This document shows, one piece after another, positions 1 through 10,993 of a stretch of DNA of 64,000 nt. The notes under the pieces were generated by a model that did no database searches, was not told the DNA's origin, and worked only from the letters and a program-made list of their open reading frames with translations. The DNA comes from Phanerochaete sordida (taxonomy: Eukaryota > Basidiomycota > Agaricomycetes > Polyporales > Phanerochaetaceae). How positions within the stretch are numbered: the stretch's first letter is position 1; each line of letters starts with the position of its first letter. The stretch covers positions 124,001 through 188,000 of the forward strand of contig BPQB01000017.1 of NCBI GenBank assembly GCA_019973155.2, read 5' to 3'. The position numbers were made by a program, and so were the translations under genes.

Positions 1-1
1 C

Positions 2-1110
2 AAGGATGAGGACAACGGCCTGCACCCCTGCCCGTGGAGCACGCCCGCGCGCCTCACCGTCTCCGGCGCGCACCCCCTCAGCGTGCTCCTCCTCCTGCGC
101 TACCTCTACGCCGACGACCTCGTCGCGGTGTGAGACTGGCGCGTCGGCAGCGCGCCCGCGCTCACGGCCGCGTTCGCGCGCCTGAAGGTGCGTCCCGCGC
201 AGGTGAAGACGGAGCTCCAGGCCCTCGCAGACGCACTCGCGCTGCCCGCGATGCCCGCGGCGCTCGAGGGCGCGTTCCGCCGTGATGTGCGCCGACGCTC
301 GCGCGCAACCTCGGCGCCGTCGCGGCAGAGGTGTGCGAGACGGACGTGCGCAAGTTGGACATGCGCGAGGGGGCCCTGTGCGCGGGCGACGCGCTGCGGC
401 TGGACGTCGTGCTGCTGCTCGCGGATCGCGAGGTCGGCGCGTACGGCGCGGTGCTGCGCGTTCTTCGGCGAGGGCGCGTGGACGGCGCGCCGCTGGACGC
501 GCACGGGCACGCTGCGCGTTGACCTGTGGCACATGCGCTGGCGCGAGGTGCAATATGTGCTCCGGTATCTGTATGGCGCCGAGGAGGATGTGTTCGACGC
601 GATGGAGGATGTGGGGAGTGCCGATGAGCTTGTGGACGCGGTATTTGGGGTGATGGCCGTCGCGGTAAGGGCTCGCTACACCGTTGAGTTCAGACGACGT
701 GCTCATGCCCGCGCCAGAACGAGCTCCTACTGGACCGCATGGTCCTCCTCTGCTCGCGCGTCATCCAGCAGCGCATCACCATCGCAAACGCGACCTCCAT
801 CCTCGCCGAGGCATCCCTCTTCCACGCGACCGCGCTCGTGCAGAGCGTCCAGGGCTACATCGCGAGCAACCTCGAGACGCTCCTCGAGCGCCGCCTGCTC
901 GACGCGCTGCCCGCGGACCTCGTCAAGCAGCTCGCGGCCTTCGTGCGCGCCGCGCAGGAGGTCAAGGCGCCCGTCGCGCGCACCGGCGCGCCACACTGCG
1001 TGGGCCGCCGTGCAGGACTGGTCGAGCCCCGTTGTGCGCATCGCGCAGCCGCGCCCGCCGCCTGTGCGCGCGGTGAGTGCCCGGGCCTGTGCACCCCGCG
1101 GAGAAGCGCA
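2..1110 (+). pseudogene. BTB/POZ-domain protein gene, broken (left part)
   Basis: Reading from base 2 gives a stretch typical of fungal BTB/RCC1-type proteins (related to inhibitor of Bruton kinase): a BTB core ending RYLYADD, then a second BTB-like block (LRLDVVLLLADREV, VLRYLYGAE) and a helical BACK-like block (LLCSRVIQQRITIANA). The frame is interrupted by a TGA at 131-133 where a Trp codon is expected, and jumps frame near 290, near 465 and near 990, where a short WAAVQDWSSPVVR-like segment continues in another frame. One good intron remains at 665-717. The 5' end lies outside the window. Multiple frame breaks plus the stop make it a decayed gene. Assignment to the BTB family is confident, the exact orthologue is not. 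Confidence 0.65.
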
Positions 1111-1699
1111 CGGGTGTTGTGGAGGTGGTCGATGACGAGCGTCGAGGTGCGATCCCGCCGCTCAGCCTCAGCGCACCCGTGCAGCCCACACGGGCGGCGC
1201 CGGTCGGCGGTGCACCCAGGGAGAGGGCTGAGGGATGGAAGGTGCCGGGTGCTGCGCCGAAGTCAGTCGCGGTCAGTATGCCTTTGCACTTGTGCTGATA
1301 GTGATGCAGGGCGGACATGAAGGCGATCATGGCCGAGACCGCCCTGTCGGGCGTGTGTCCGGCGCCGGCGGGCTCGTCAGTACCACGCTCGTCCGCCGCG
1401 TCCGAAGCCGCGAACTGGCGCACGCCGCAGCGCAAGACGTTCGCGACGCCCCTCGCCGAAAATGCCCCGCGCATGCCCGCAGGGGGCTCGCCGTGGAAGC
1501 CGGTGCAGTCTGTGTCATCTGCGAACCTCGCCGCGGGCGGGTCGCTCGTGCAGCCCCCGCCGATGACGCCGACGATGCGCGCGAAACGCGCCAGGGACGA
1601 GTGGCCGCCGCCGCCGTAGCGCCACGGCATGGGCCCCGTGTTTGCGCCGAGCAAGCAGGCGTCGAAGCAGACGGGCGCGGCGTCGCCGAGGGCCAGCGG

Positions 1700-2001
1700 C
1701 ATCCTTAGCAGTGCCATCACGCCTCGCAGCGTCCTTCCGCTCCTTCGCGCCCTCACCCGCTGGCTTCTTCGCGCCATCCTTCGCACCCTCGCCCGCGTGT
1801 TTCCGCGCCCCGTCCTTAGGCCCTTCGCGCTGCCGCCCCTTCGGTCCCCGCGGCGCGTCCTGCTGCTGCTGCTGCGGAGGAGGCTCGCCCGCCTCATCAC
1901 GCAGGCGCACCTCCTCGGGGGCCCATCACTCGAGGAACTCCTCCTCGACGAGCCTGGCTTGCTGCAATACGTCCTCAAGCTGTCCATCGACGATGACGCG
2001 A
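1700..2001 (-). pseudogene. Inverted C-terminal piece of the BTB-type gene
   Basis: On the minus strand the bases from about 2001 downward encode a charged helix (QLEDVLQQARLVEEEFLE, stop, WAPEEVRLRDEAGE) followed by a Gln run and Lys/Arg/Gly-rich repeats (GAKDGAKKPAGEGAKE). This is the pattern I know from the C-terminus of fungal BTB/RCC1 proteins, where a conserved E-x-FL-x-WW-A-x-EE motif precedes a basic tail. The first Trp of the expected WW is TGA here. It lies opposite in strand to the left part of the same kind of gene, with a possible plus-strand linker (SEAANWRTPQRKTFATP) at about 1380-1450 in between. I infer a broken gene with an internal inversion; the match of the tail is from memory and should be tested. 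Confidence 0.45.
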
Positions 2002-2279
2002 CACTCAACCCCACCTCTACCGCTGTGTCCACACTGAGCTTGCTCTCAGCTGAGCAGGGCTTTGCATGGGGACCCCGGACACTTAAGACCGTCTGGTTTC
2101 AAGTCATTTGCCACCAGCATAGGAAGACAAACTGATGTCTGTTTGAATTGTATATCAGACGATGTACTCGTACAGTGTACAGACAGCATAAACATCATAT
2201 CTATACTAGCCAAATCAATGAGCTGCCGAAGTGATGAAGAAATCGTGCCCGCCGAACGGAGTTTCGGCCCGTTTCCAAC

Positions 2280-3086
2280 CTAGTTCCAGTAGTAGCCCGC
2301 AACGAAGCCGCCGTCGTTGCTCTCGTCTTGCTGGCGCCGGTCGAGGGCGGTCTCGTTCCAGAATGGCACCGTCCTGCAAGTGCCGGTCAGCGACGAGCGG
2401 GGGATAATGTCAATCACAAAACGTACTCGGCGCGCAGCTGGTGCACCCACCACCATGCCCGTAGTAGTGCACGGTGTGGTTCAGACCGCCCTGGCTAACA
2501 TGCCCAAGGTAATGCCACTGTCCAGGCGCAATCTCCGTCTCGACGCGCGCGCGCAGCGTCAAGTCAGGCGTCGGGCCAAACACGAAGTGCGGCACCCCGT
2601 CAGCGCCCTCGAGCGCACGGCGGTCGGCGAAGAACCACGCGGCGAAGAAGAACGTGAGCACGGAGTACGTCGCGCCGATCGCGCAGGTCACAACATTGCC
2701 GCTGCCGCACGACGCGCTGATGATATCTGCACACTCGTCAGCACGCGCATGCGAGGCTGAGGAGCGGGAGCGCGCGTACAGGCGTTCTTCGCGATGACGG
2801 CGAGCAGCAGCGTCTGGTCTGCGAGCGGTCAGCGGGGGCGCGCGGCGCGGCGGGCGCACGCACTCTTCCTGTACGTCCACCCGACGCGGCGCACGAGCGC
2901 GGCGTCGTGCGGCGGCATGACCTCGCTGCCGGAGGGCGTGAACGCGACGACCTCGCGCTGCACGGGGGCCACGGCGCTGGCGCGGGCGGCGAGCGCGCCT
3001 GCGTCGACGCGGATGGAGAGCGCGAGGGTGTGGCTCGCGAAGGCGAGCAGGGACCCGAGGAGGAGGAAGGCGGTGTTGAAGCGCAT
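2280..3086 (-). pseudogene. Secreted-protein family, copy A, truncated
   Basis: Paralogue of the intact genes at 4479-5542 and 26720-27776. Exons on minus: 3086-2864 (signal peptide MRFNTAFLLLGSLLAFASHT and propeptide-like region), 2818-2780 (39 nt, same length as in both other copies), 2726 to about 2400, and 2373-2280. In exon 3 one base is missing near 2445 relative to copy B (GGTGGTGGGTGCACC against GGTGCTGGGGTACATC), shifting the frame before the GVHQLR segment. Exon 4 ends at a TAG after GFVAGYYWN, so about 80 residues present in the other copies are lost and the sequence beyond 2280 no longer matches. Function of the family is not recognised. Confidence 0.85.
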
Positions 3087-4478
3087 GGGTGCTGAGCTCG
3101 CTGGCGTGAGGAAGGGGCCGGGGCTGCTGGACTACGCTGTCCGCACTGAAGGCTTTTATATTCGAAGCCTGTGAGGACCAACCAGCTCGTGGAAAGCAGA
3201 AGGGCTTCCCGCTGTGCGTAAGAGGGCATTCAATCGAGCGACATCACCCGCGTGTCTCAGAGACAATGCGGGCCAGCAAGCCCGACGGCTTGAAGGATGC
3301 CCGTATCAAAACGCCTACAGCTGAAGAAAGCAATAACGAGCATCGAGCAAGTGTGATACATCGCACGCAACCCCCACGCGACGCACCGTGACCGAAGCGC
3401 AGACCGGGCGAATCACTGGAGGCAGTCGTGAGCGCCACATTTGCTTCTAGGGCATCCTGCCGCCGCCACAGGCTGCGGGGCTTCCTCCCCGGTGTGTGGA
3501 AACGGATCGACCGCGCGCACGCAAAACACATGTCATCCGCTACCCAGCGGCGCCCGCCGTGTGCAGATCACGGATAGCCACACAACAGCCTCCGCGGCGC
3601 CAGCGCGGAAAATGTCTGAGTGGCGCATCGCGCTGGCTGTACCTGATCCGCCGGCGCAGAAGATCTTGATACTCGGGCCCGTGCAGAGCGGACGCGCGGT
3701 GGTGTCTCGAGAGATGCGTTGGCAGCGGCGCACTCCGGGCTAGCGACCGCTTCTCCGCCCGCGGCGCCTCGCTCGCGATCTGCGGGCGACGAGCGGACGC
3801 GCCGCGCTCGTGCGTTGTTCCTGGGACCGTGGGTCCCGATTTGTCCGGAAAATTCAGACGCGGCAAACCTCGCCGCCACCGCCCGCCCACTGCACTCGAC
3901 ATTCATGCTGACGACGATGTTGCTGACCGTTCCAAGAGGCGGTCCCGCAGACCGACCGCTTGTCCAACCATCTGCGCATGCGCGCCACGCCTAAGGTGTG
4001 GCAACGCATGAGCTGACAAAGGTGCGCGCCGCTCGGCTTCCGCAGATAAGCAGACGGGAAGTACGTTCGAGGTTCAGCAGCGCTCGAACGCTTCCCACAC
4101 TTGCGATCCGCCCGCCGCAGCTTGAAGATCGCCTGGAGCTCTCCCTTCCGATTCACGATATCATAGGATCGAGCCGAACGGCTCATGCGCGTTTGGCGGT
4201 GCGAAGGGCAAGAGCGAGGCGCACAACAAGTTCGGCGGTGACAACGAACTTTGTGAAGATGGTGACGACGAAGACACGTGGCCATCCGAGCTTGAGGACG
4301 ATATGAACGATCCTACGAACATCATCGTCTCCACAAACGTTGAGACGTGAATTCATTGTCGCCCTATACATTACGTTCCAAAATACATTCAGGGTCTTAC
4401 GACCGCACGACATCGCCTCTCGTACAATTACTGTCTGGAACTGTGACCCCGGCTCCCAAACCTCCGCCGCGCCCTTCC
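3087..4478. repeat. Upstream flank of copy A, duplicated sequence
   Basis: No gene recognised. The stretch 3240-3540 is a diverged copy of about 5706-6010: both carry CATCACCCG, then GTCTCAGAGA with ACAATGCGGGC and AGCAAGCCCGACG, and further on GCGCCACAT, a C-rich block and GCGCGCACGC. The duplication unit therefore contains the secreted-protein gene plus at least 450 nt of 5' flank. Short ORFs on both strands between 3530 and 4470 look like GC-rich noise. Confidence 0.6.
3153..3160 (-). promoter_or_regulatory. TATA box of copy A
   Basis: TATAAAAG on minus, 67 nt upstream of the ATG. Copies B and C have TATAAAA or TATAAAG at a similar distance, so the promoter was duplicated with the gene. 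Confidence 0.6.
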
Positions 4479-5542
4479 TCACTGCGGCCCATCGCCGAGC
4501 TCATCCTCACAGATCCCAAACGTCGCGTCCATCTGCCCGTCCTCCCACTGATAGTCCTGCCCATTCCACCCATACGACAAAATCCCATTATCCAGGTAAC
4601 CGTCCGAATCCTGGAAACCTGCGCACGCGGTGATCGCCTGCTGGCTGTTCACCATGTAGCCCGCGGCGTTGTCCGCAAAGTACATCGTGCCGTCGGGCGT
4701 GCTGTGGAAGCTGTCGTACGGGCCCTTGTTGTTGCTGTTCCAGTAGTAGCCCGCGACGAACCCGCCGTCGTTGCTCTCGTCCTGCTGGCGTTTGTCGAGC
4801 GTGGGGGTGCCGTTCCAGAACGGCACCGTCCTGCGCGCGCGGTGTCAGCGGCGGGCTGAACGCAGGTGTAGAGGATGGGAAGAGACGTACTCGGCGCGCA
4901 GCTGATGTACCCCAGCACCATGCCCGAAATAGTGCACAGTGTGGTTCAAGCCTCCCTGTGCGACGTGCCCAAGGTAATGCCACGCGCCGGGCGCAAGCTC
5001 CGTCTCGACACGCGCGCGCAGCGCCATATCCGGCGTCGGGCCAAACACGAAGTGCGGCACACCGTCGGCGCCGTCGAGCGCGCGGCGGTCCGCAAAGAAC
5101 CACGCGGCGAAGAAGAACGTGAGCACGGAGTACGTCGCGCCGATCGCGCAGGTGACCACGTTCCCGCTGCCGCAGCTTGCTTTGAGTATGACTGGCGTGA
5201 TGTCAGCGTGCGAGGAAAGGGAGATGGGCGAGGAGACGTACAGGCGTTCTTCGCGATCACCGCGAGGAACAGCTTCTGGTCTGGGCGGCGGTCAGCAACG
5301 TGCTCATGTGACGGGAGAGGAGGCTCACTGTTGTGGTAGGTCCAGCCGACGCGACGGACGAGCTCGACGTCGTGCGGGGCCATGACCTCGGTGTCGACGT
5401 GGGTGAACTCGACGACCTCCCGGGACTCGACGATAGCGCGTGCTGCGATATCGTCAGTGCCTAGGCGGATTGAGAGAGCAAAGGCATATCCCGTGAAGGC
5501 CAGAGAGAACCCGAGAAGAAGAACTCCCGTGTTGAAGCGCAT
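4479..5542 (-). CDS. Secreted protein of unknown family, copy B
   Basis: Four exons on minus: 5542-5329, 5280-5242, 5191-4891, 4830-4479, giving 301 residues with all phases consistent and GT-AG introns of 48-61 nt. The N-terminus is a signal peptide (MRFNTGVLLLGFSLAFTGYA); a short propeptide-like stretch is followed by RRVGWTY. A strongly conserved core CGSGNVVTCAIGATYSVLTF is hydrophobic enough for a second membrane or buried segment and has two Cys. The C-terminal 115 residues are acidic and Asn/Gly/Trp-rich, with DESNDGGFVAGYYWN, AAGYMVNSQQA and the terminal DELGDGPQ, all shared with copy C. The GTG five bases upstream of the ATG is not used as start, since the other copies begin at MRFN. 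I do not recognise a catalytic motif. Likely extracellular or wall protein. Confidence 0.85.
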
Positions 5543-5620
5543 TGTCACCGGTGATGTTGGACTCGAGAGGGCAAGGCTGCCGTTGAGGCTGCTGGATAAT
5601 TCCCTTTATCCACTGGACGA

Positions 5621-5627
5621 TTTTATA
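5621..5627 (-). promoter_or_regulatory. TATA box of copy B
   Basis: TATAAAA on minus, 79 nt upstream of the ATG. Confidence 0.6.
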
Positions 5628-7528
5628 CTTCGCCATTGCGAGGTTCAACTTGCAGATGAAACATAGTAGGACCCAACGCTATGAACGGAAGACTATTCAG
5701 TTCATCGACATCACCCGCTTGTCTCAGAGAGACAATGCGGGCGAGCAAGCCCGACGCCACGAGCCGCTCGCGCGTCGAGATGCAGGAGCCTGCAGAACCA
5801 TTGATAAGCACGTAACAGCCAGTGCGGAGACTGTAGTCACATACCGCGATTAGTGCTGCGATGTGATAGATCATTGAAGGCGATCGCGGACGCCACATCT
5901 CCTTGCAGCCCTACGAGACCCACAACACGTTCTCGCCACACGCTGCGGACAGTTCTCCCCGACGTGTACAGCGGGATCGCCCGCGCGCACGCCAAGCACA
6001 TGCGCCCTGATATAGAACGGCGCCCTCCGCGCGCACATCAGGAGCAATGCAAAGATCATCGCAAGGGCGGCGCGCCAGCCTCGAGATATCCTATGGGCGC
6101 ATCTTGACTGGCAGCCTATCTCTGATCTGCGTGCGCGAGGTTGGTTTGTCAGCGAGCAAGGAATCACAGACCCATCACAAACTCGCCTTGCGCTCGGTGC
6201 CTTGCGCGAACGAGTGCCAAAGCATGCATGCGGACAGTGCACGCGCGTCGCGCAGACACCGCGCATCGCTCTAGCAGCACCGTGCGCCGAGTGAGCGAGC
6301 GCATCTCCGCGCGCCGTGCCCCAGACGCGCACCGCGCCCGACGAGTTTCACGCATACATTGTTCCTGGGCCCGCTCGCGATGTGACGGGCGCATCGAGGC
6401 GCACCACCGGATCGGTCATCCTTCCCTGAAGCACGGCCGCAGGGTGGGCGCGAGCGTTCGCCTTCCCGTCAGCAGCGAGCACACGTCGCGGAGGCGCAGG
6501 CCTGTGCGGACAGGGCAGGCACAGGACGTACCGGGGCCATTCACGTTGCTGCAGCGTACCGTCACGGCCGGGTGGACGCAGGGCCCCCGGCAGCAACCAG
6601 GCGTCCAGAAGTCGATACGGACCTCGCGCATGCAGCGCGCGGCGAGCGCGGCGGGTCTCTGGAGCAAGCACGAGCGAACGAACCGCGAGGCTCTCGGATT
6701 CGATACGAACGAAGGCGAGGCCCGACGGCCCAACGCGGCGCCCACTCAAGCTCCTCGCCGTCTGCCTCCACGATGCCACGCACGGCCACCCCATCCGCGC
6801 CAGCACCTGCCACACCCACTCGTCCCCAGCATCCGGGCCGCACCGCCCGCTCGCCCGACGAACAGCGAGCTTCACCAGACGGGGTGCTCCACTCGACGCG
6901 GAGCCTCCGGACGGCCCCGCCTCGCACCGGCCCGCAGGATGCGCTGCAAAGCTTGCGAGCCGCCTGATTCTGGTTTATGCGACACCAGCGGGCGCAGGCA
7001 GCGCAGACAACCCTGCGGCGAGGCTTTGCGGCGCCGAAGCTCAGGCCGGCGCGTTGGCGGGTCATGAGCCTGCCAGTGCCAGTGAAGCTGGTTCATGAGG
7101 AAGGAGATAGTCTGCACGAGATATGATTCAGCTCGTCCTGAGAGAACACAGAGCGTACATGCCGACCTCTTGTAGACAATTCGGGGCGCACGACGTCCCG
7201 TGCACCAGCCGTGGCCGCCACACGAACGCGGAGACCAGGCCAAGAGAGCGGGACCCGAAACCGCTCGGAGTCCCAAACGTGAGAGACCCTGGACACTGCC
7301 TTCCTCCATGTGTCGACGACACGCCGACATCGTGTAGACCTGAACGAGGGCGCAACACGAAGCGACAACATTTCGCACAACGCAGGAGAGTACGAAGATG
7401 CGCCAGACATAATGAACATAACACGCGTCGGACAAGACGCAAGGCATTCTCAAAAACCATCATGAATTCCCAAACACACGATACACGAAGTCCTATGCAA
7501 AGATCTGGCTGCGTTCTTCGTCAGCAAT
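5628..7528. other. No gene recognised; duplicated flank then GC-rich DNA
   Basis: 5706-6010 is the partner of the flank described for copy A. From 6140 to 7070 long overlapping ORFs exist on both strands (up to 308 codons) but they are Arg/Ala/Pro-rich, lack introns and show no family motif, as expected from GC-rich noncoding DNA or an unrecognisable relic. Confidence 0.5.
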
Positions 7529-8694
7529 CTACGACTCGAAGCGGAAAGTCTGGCGAAGAGAGTCGTGGTAAGCCGACGTAACGAGATGAACGGTGTAGGG
7601 TACGTACCGCCTCCTCGGCAGGACCAAATGACTGCTCGAAGGCGGCGAGGTCGCCGGCAACAACAAAGACGTTTGCGCTGGGGACGTAGACAATCCTGTC
7701 GGCGGGAGACGCTGGAAAGCAACACGCTGAGAATGCCGCAGCCTGCTCGAGTCGCGCAATGACTTACATCCGTCTTCGTTGATCCACTGCGCGCGGAGGT
7801 CGTTGGTGCCGTCGCGGAAGCTCCAGATGGCGCTCTCGACAGACTCCTGGATGCCAGTCGCAGCGGTGAAGGAGTTGTCAGCGTTCTTCGGAGTAGCACC
7901 CTGGGCGGCTACAATGTCTTCGTGAGTGTGCTGACGGTCTGGAGGGACTGACACGCTTACTCTGGGTAACACCGCCAATGTAGACGTAGTTGAAGCTGCC
8001 CTGGCGGAGGTTCGGGCCGTCGTTGGCAAAGCCCGCGATACCGCCGAGGAAGGGGTAGGCCTGGTACCCGTTCTGTCGCGTCGCGTCAGACGCATATACC
8101 CACCCAAAACTGCGAAAACACGCACCGAAGAGACGATGTCGAACGGCGAGCCCGTGCAGTTGTTGATGGAGACAGTGAGCGCGTTGTCGCGCGCCGCGGT
8201 GTAGCTGTACTCCCCGAACTCGTTGCCGGTGCGCGCGAGGTAGCCGTCGAGCTTGGGGCGGTTGTTGCCGCGGCCGGGGGCGGTGACGTGGATGACGCCG
8301 TTGCGCGGCGCGCACCCGCCGCCGGGGTTGGACGGCTGGCCGGGCGTCGACGACGGGCGCGGGCGCGCACGCTGCGTGCGGTCTGCGTCGGCCCCGGTGT
8401 CAGAACAGGCGCATATACCCAGCGGGAACGCGACGCACCTGCGCGGCGGAAGTGCGGCTTCTTGGGCGGGAGGCCGCGGCGCATGCGCTCGCCGTTCGTC
8501 ATGACGCCCTCGACGGGGTGCAGGACGACGTCGAGCGGGTTGAACTTGCCCATGGGGCTCGAGCCGGCGCTGGAGCCGGAACCGCCGCCGGGGACGAGCC
8601 CCGTGACGGCGCTGAGCGGGTCCACGGCGGAGGGCGTCGCGAGCGCGCCGGACGCGAGCGCGGCGACGGCGAGGAGGCGCATCATACTAGGCAT
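7529..8694 (-). CDS. Secreted hypothetical protein, six exons
   Basis: Exons on minus: 8694-8439, 8382-8126, 8072-7961, 7908-7768, 7711-7608, 7549-7529; all phases agree and give 296 residues. Signal peptide MRLLAVAALASGALA, then a Gly/Ser/Pro-rich linker, then a compact domain with GGGCAPRNG, SPFDIVSS, NGYQAYPFLGGIAGF, YVYIGG, NSFTAATGIQES, ESAIWSF, QWINEDG and a C-terminal VAGDLAAFEQSFG. This arrangement is one I associate with a widespread family of basidiomycete secreted proteins of unknown function. Exon 2 ends before the NGYQAYP exon: reading through the 53-nt intron would also be open for a while, but the branch-site-like CTGAC and phase favour splicing. The last coding exon is only 21 nt. 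Role unknown. Confidence 0.8.
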
Positions 8695-8835
8695 CGTGGG
8701 GTATAGGGTCGTGGGGGGTCGTGAAGGGTTCGTGAGAAGCGGGGGGCGAAGGAGCGTGGGGGGTAGCGAGTGTGGCTGACGGACGTAGGCTGCGGGAGGA
8801 AAGAGAGGATGGCTGCCCGTTCCCCGCCCGCCCGC

Positions 8836-8843
8836 CTTTTATA
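8836..8843 (-). promoter_or_regulatory. TATA box of the 296-residue secreted protein gene
   Basis: TATAAAAG on minus, about 142 nt upstream of the ATG. Confidence 0.5.
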
Positions 8844-10993
8844 GCGTGGCTGGGATCGGAAGGTGCGCGAAGACGCGTCTGGCTGACAGCTCGTCCGCTT
8901 CTGGCGTCCAAACCTGGACAGTTCCCGATATGGACGCAGTTGGGGTTCAAATGGACCGACGTCTGGACTCCCCGCCCTCCTGGTCGCACGTTCCTCGAGC
9001 ATAGAGTCGCATGTCAGGTCGCCATACCCACGCACCAGAGCGTTTGACACGATGCCGGACGAGATATCGTCAGCCTGAGCTGTGCGCGGTCCTGGTCAGC
9101 ATCCGAGTCTGCGAGTTTACCGACACGTACTTACCCATCGGACATCGTGTATATGAATGAAGCTTTGTAGCCCAGAAGTATGGAGGGCTGTCGATGAGCG
9201 TGCTCGGGTGTGCTCGAGCCCTTGGTCTCGAACTCGAACTCGAGCTGGTGCCGGTCGGATGCAGAGCATTCTCAGTACCGCGCGTGTTTAACACTTTGCT
9301 GACCGTGGGAATATTCGCTTATCTTATCTTATCGAGCCAGTAACCAAATACGCAACGCCGGCGTAGGTTGCCGACCCCTCGTTCCGACCACAACTCACGC
9401 TGGGCAGCTACTATCCAGTTCAAGGCCATGTAGCATCTCCTCGTGAACAGGAACGCATTCTCGCGATCCATGCCAGGTATAATTCGCTCTTGCCTGGCTC
9501 TACTACGGCGGAGGTACGCATCCGTCGCCGATATCAGCTATTGAGCTCGACTAAGCTCCATTGGCGAGGTATGTCCTAATCTCTTCGAGGTACTCATACC
9601 TTTAAGGGCACTACGCAAATTTCTCTGCCAGATCTGGGCACGATCGACGTTTCCCGCATCGGGAACAACACGAAGGGCGGTTCGGAGGACGCCGTGAAGC
9701 TTTGAAGTCTAGCGATCTCGAGCTCGCACGTATGCAGGGCCTCCAGTGAGCACTCCACAATGTCCTTGGCTGAGGAACGTATATCCTGACAGCGTGTTCA
9801 GTACGACTGCTTTCGCATGGGCACAAAGTCGCAGACTCGCCTGAGGCGCGAGCGACCTTCATAAGCTCTGCGACTCCACGAAGAGGAACGGCCGCAGGGT
9901 CGCACCGCGCGGTATGCAGCTTGTGCGTACGGGGTGAGTGGCCTCTCGCTTTTCTGCGGTGACAGGCGACTAACGTACGTATTAGCGACAAGGTCTGGAC
10001 AGCTTGCTCGCCTCGACTTCATGCGCCTCTCGACGGACCGACGGAGCGATCCCGTATACTGCGGCTGCAAGCATAGCCCCCTCGCTCTCGTAACCCACGA
10101 GGGAGCTGGACGCCCGCCATCGTGCCTGCGCACGCTTAAGGTATTCATGATTATGTTCAGGGCCAGGTCGTCGACGTCGAGAAAGCTGTCCTTCTTCGGA
10201 TGATCCGCTCTGCGGTCAGCCCGCCGGTCATCCGAACGCTAACACGCCTGCCAAGGCCCACGTTCTGACCGTCTACGAATCTAGGGTGTACGTGCGTTCG
10301 GTCGCTGCCAAGGCGCGCGGGAACTGAGCGACGGCAAGAATTTGCGTGTTCTCGTAGGCTTTCGACGCATCGGTCAGCCACACTCGCCTGCCAAATTGTG
10401 ATGCCATACATCTTGCTAACTGTTTGTACGCTGCTCATAGCTTCCTGCAGTTTGATGGCGTAAATTGACTCGTGCTGATATCGCCTGTACCAGCCAGCAG
10501 GTATCCGACTGGAAACGCTGTTATCTGCGAAACGCAGTAATTCGCCGGTCTGTTGCACGCGAGGAATACGTCAAATTGGAAGTCTTTCGTTGAGATGTCG
10601 TCGCTGGGCATTCCTGTCAATGAGAACGAGGTTCGTCCACACTATCTGGTGAAGCGACCGCTCATTCATACGCCGGCGCTGACCACGTTCGTCCTCCCAG
10701 CTGCATTGCCCTCCAAATGATCATCGCTTTTACGCGAGCCCTCAGGATGTCCGGGGTATCTCGTACGACTCGATTGGACAATGTAGCATGCGTCGGCCCG
10801 GAGCTCTCCCTCCTGCGAATCGGCTTGGCCTGTGGTTTTCTGCAAGTATCCCGTGATAGTCGCTGATATAACTGGTACATTGTTTTTGAATACATGAATG
10901 AAGTCAACGTTGCACAGAGAAGCATCGCAGTCATAATATGAGCGGACATACACCGAAGCTAAAACCCCACGACTAGTCCTACAGCGCGGCGTC
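8844..10993. repeat. Intergenic region with diverged dispersed repeats
   Basis: No gene recognised. About 8848-8905 (GATCGGAAGGTGCGCG, then GTCTGGCTGACAGCTCGTC) has an inverted relative at about 15520-15575 (on minus CTGGAAGGCGCGCAA, then TTTGGCTGACAGGCCGC). About 9300-9400 (ACCGTGGGAATATTCGCTTA, then GTTCCGACCAC) has a direct relative at 15786-15900. 9313-9331 contains three overlapping GATAAG sites on minus, which could be GATA-factor sites. The rest up to the end of the DUF6535 gene shows only short ORFs. Confidence 0.4.

Noticed and set aside
962..2032. 356-codon minus-strand ORF
   Set aside because: Mostly low-complexity. The convincing C-terminal BTB-like segment lies in a different minus frame with its own stop, so this ORF is a shadow.
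6141..7067. 308-codon plus-strand ORF with overlapping long minus-strand ORFs
   Set aside because: Arg/Ala/Pro-rich in all frames, no intron signals and no family motif; long ORFs are expected by chance in GC-rich DNA.
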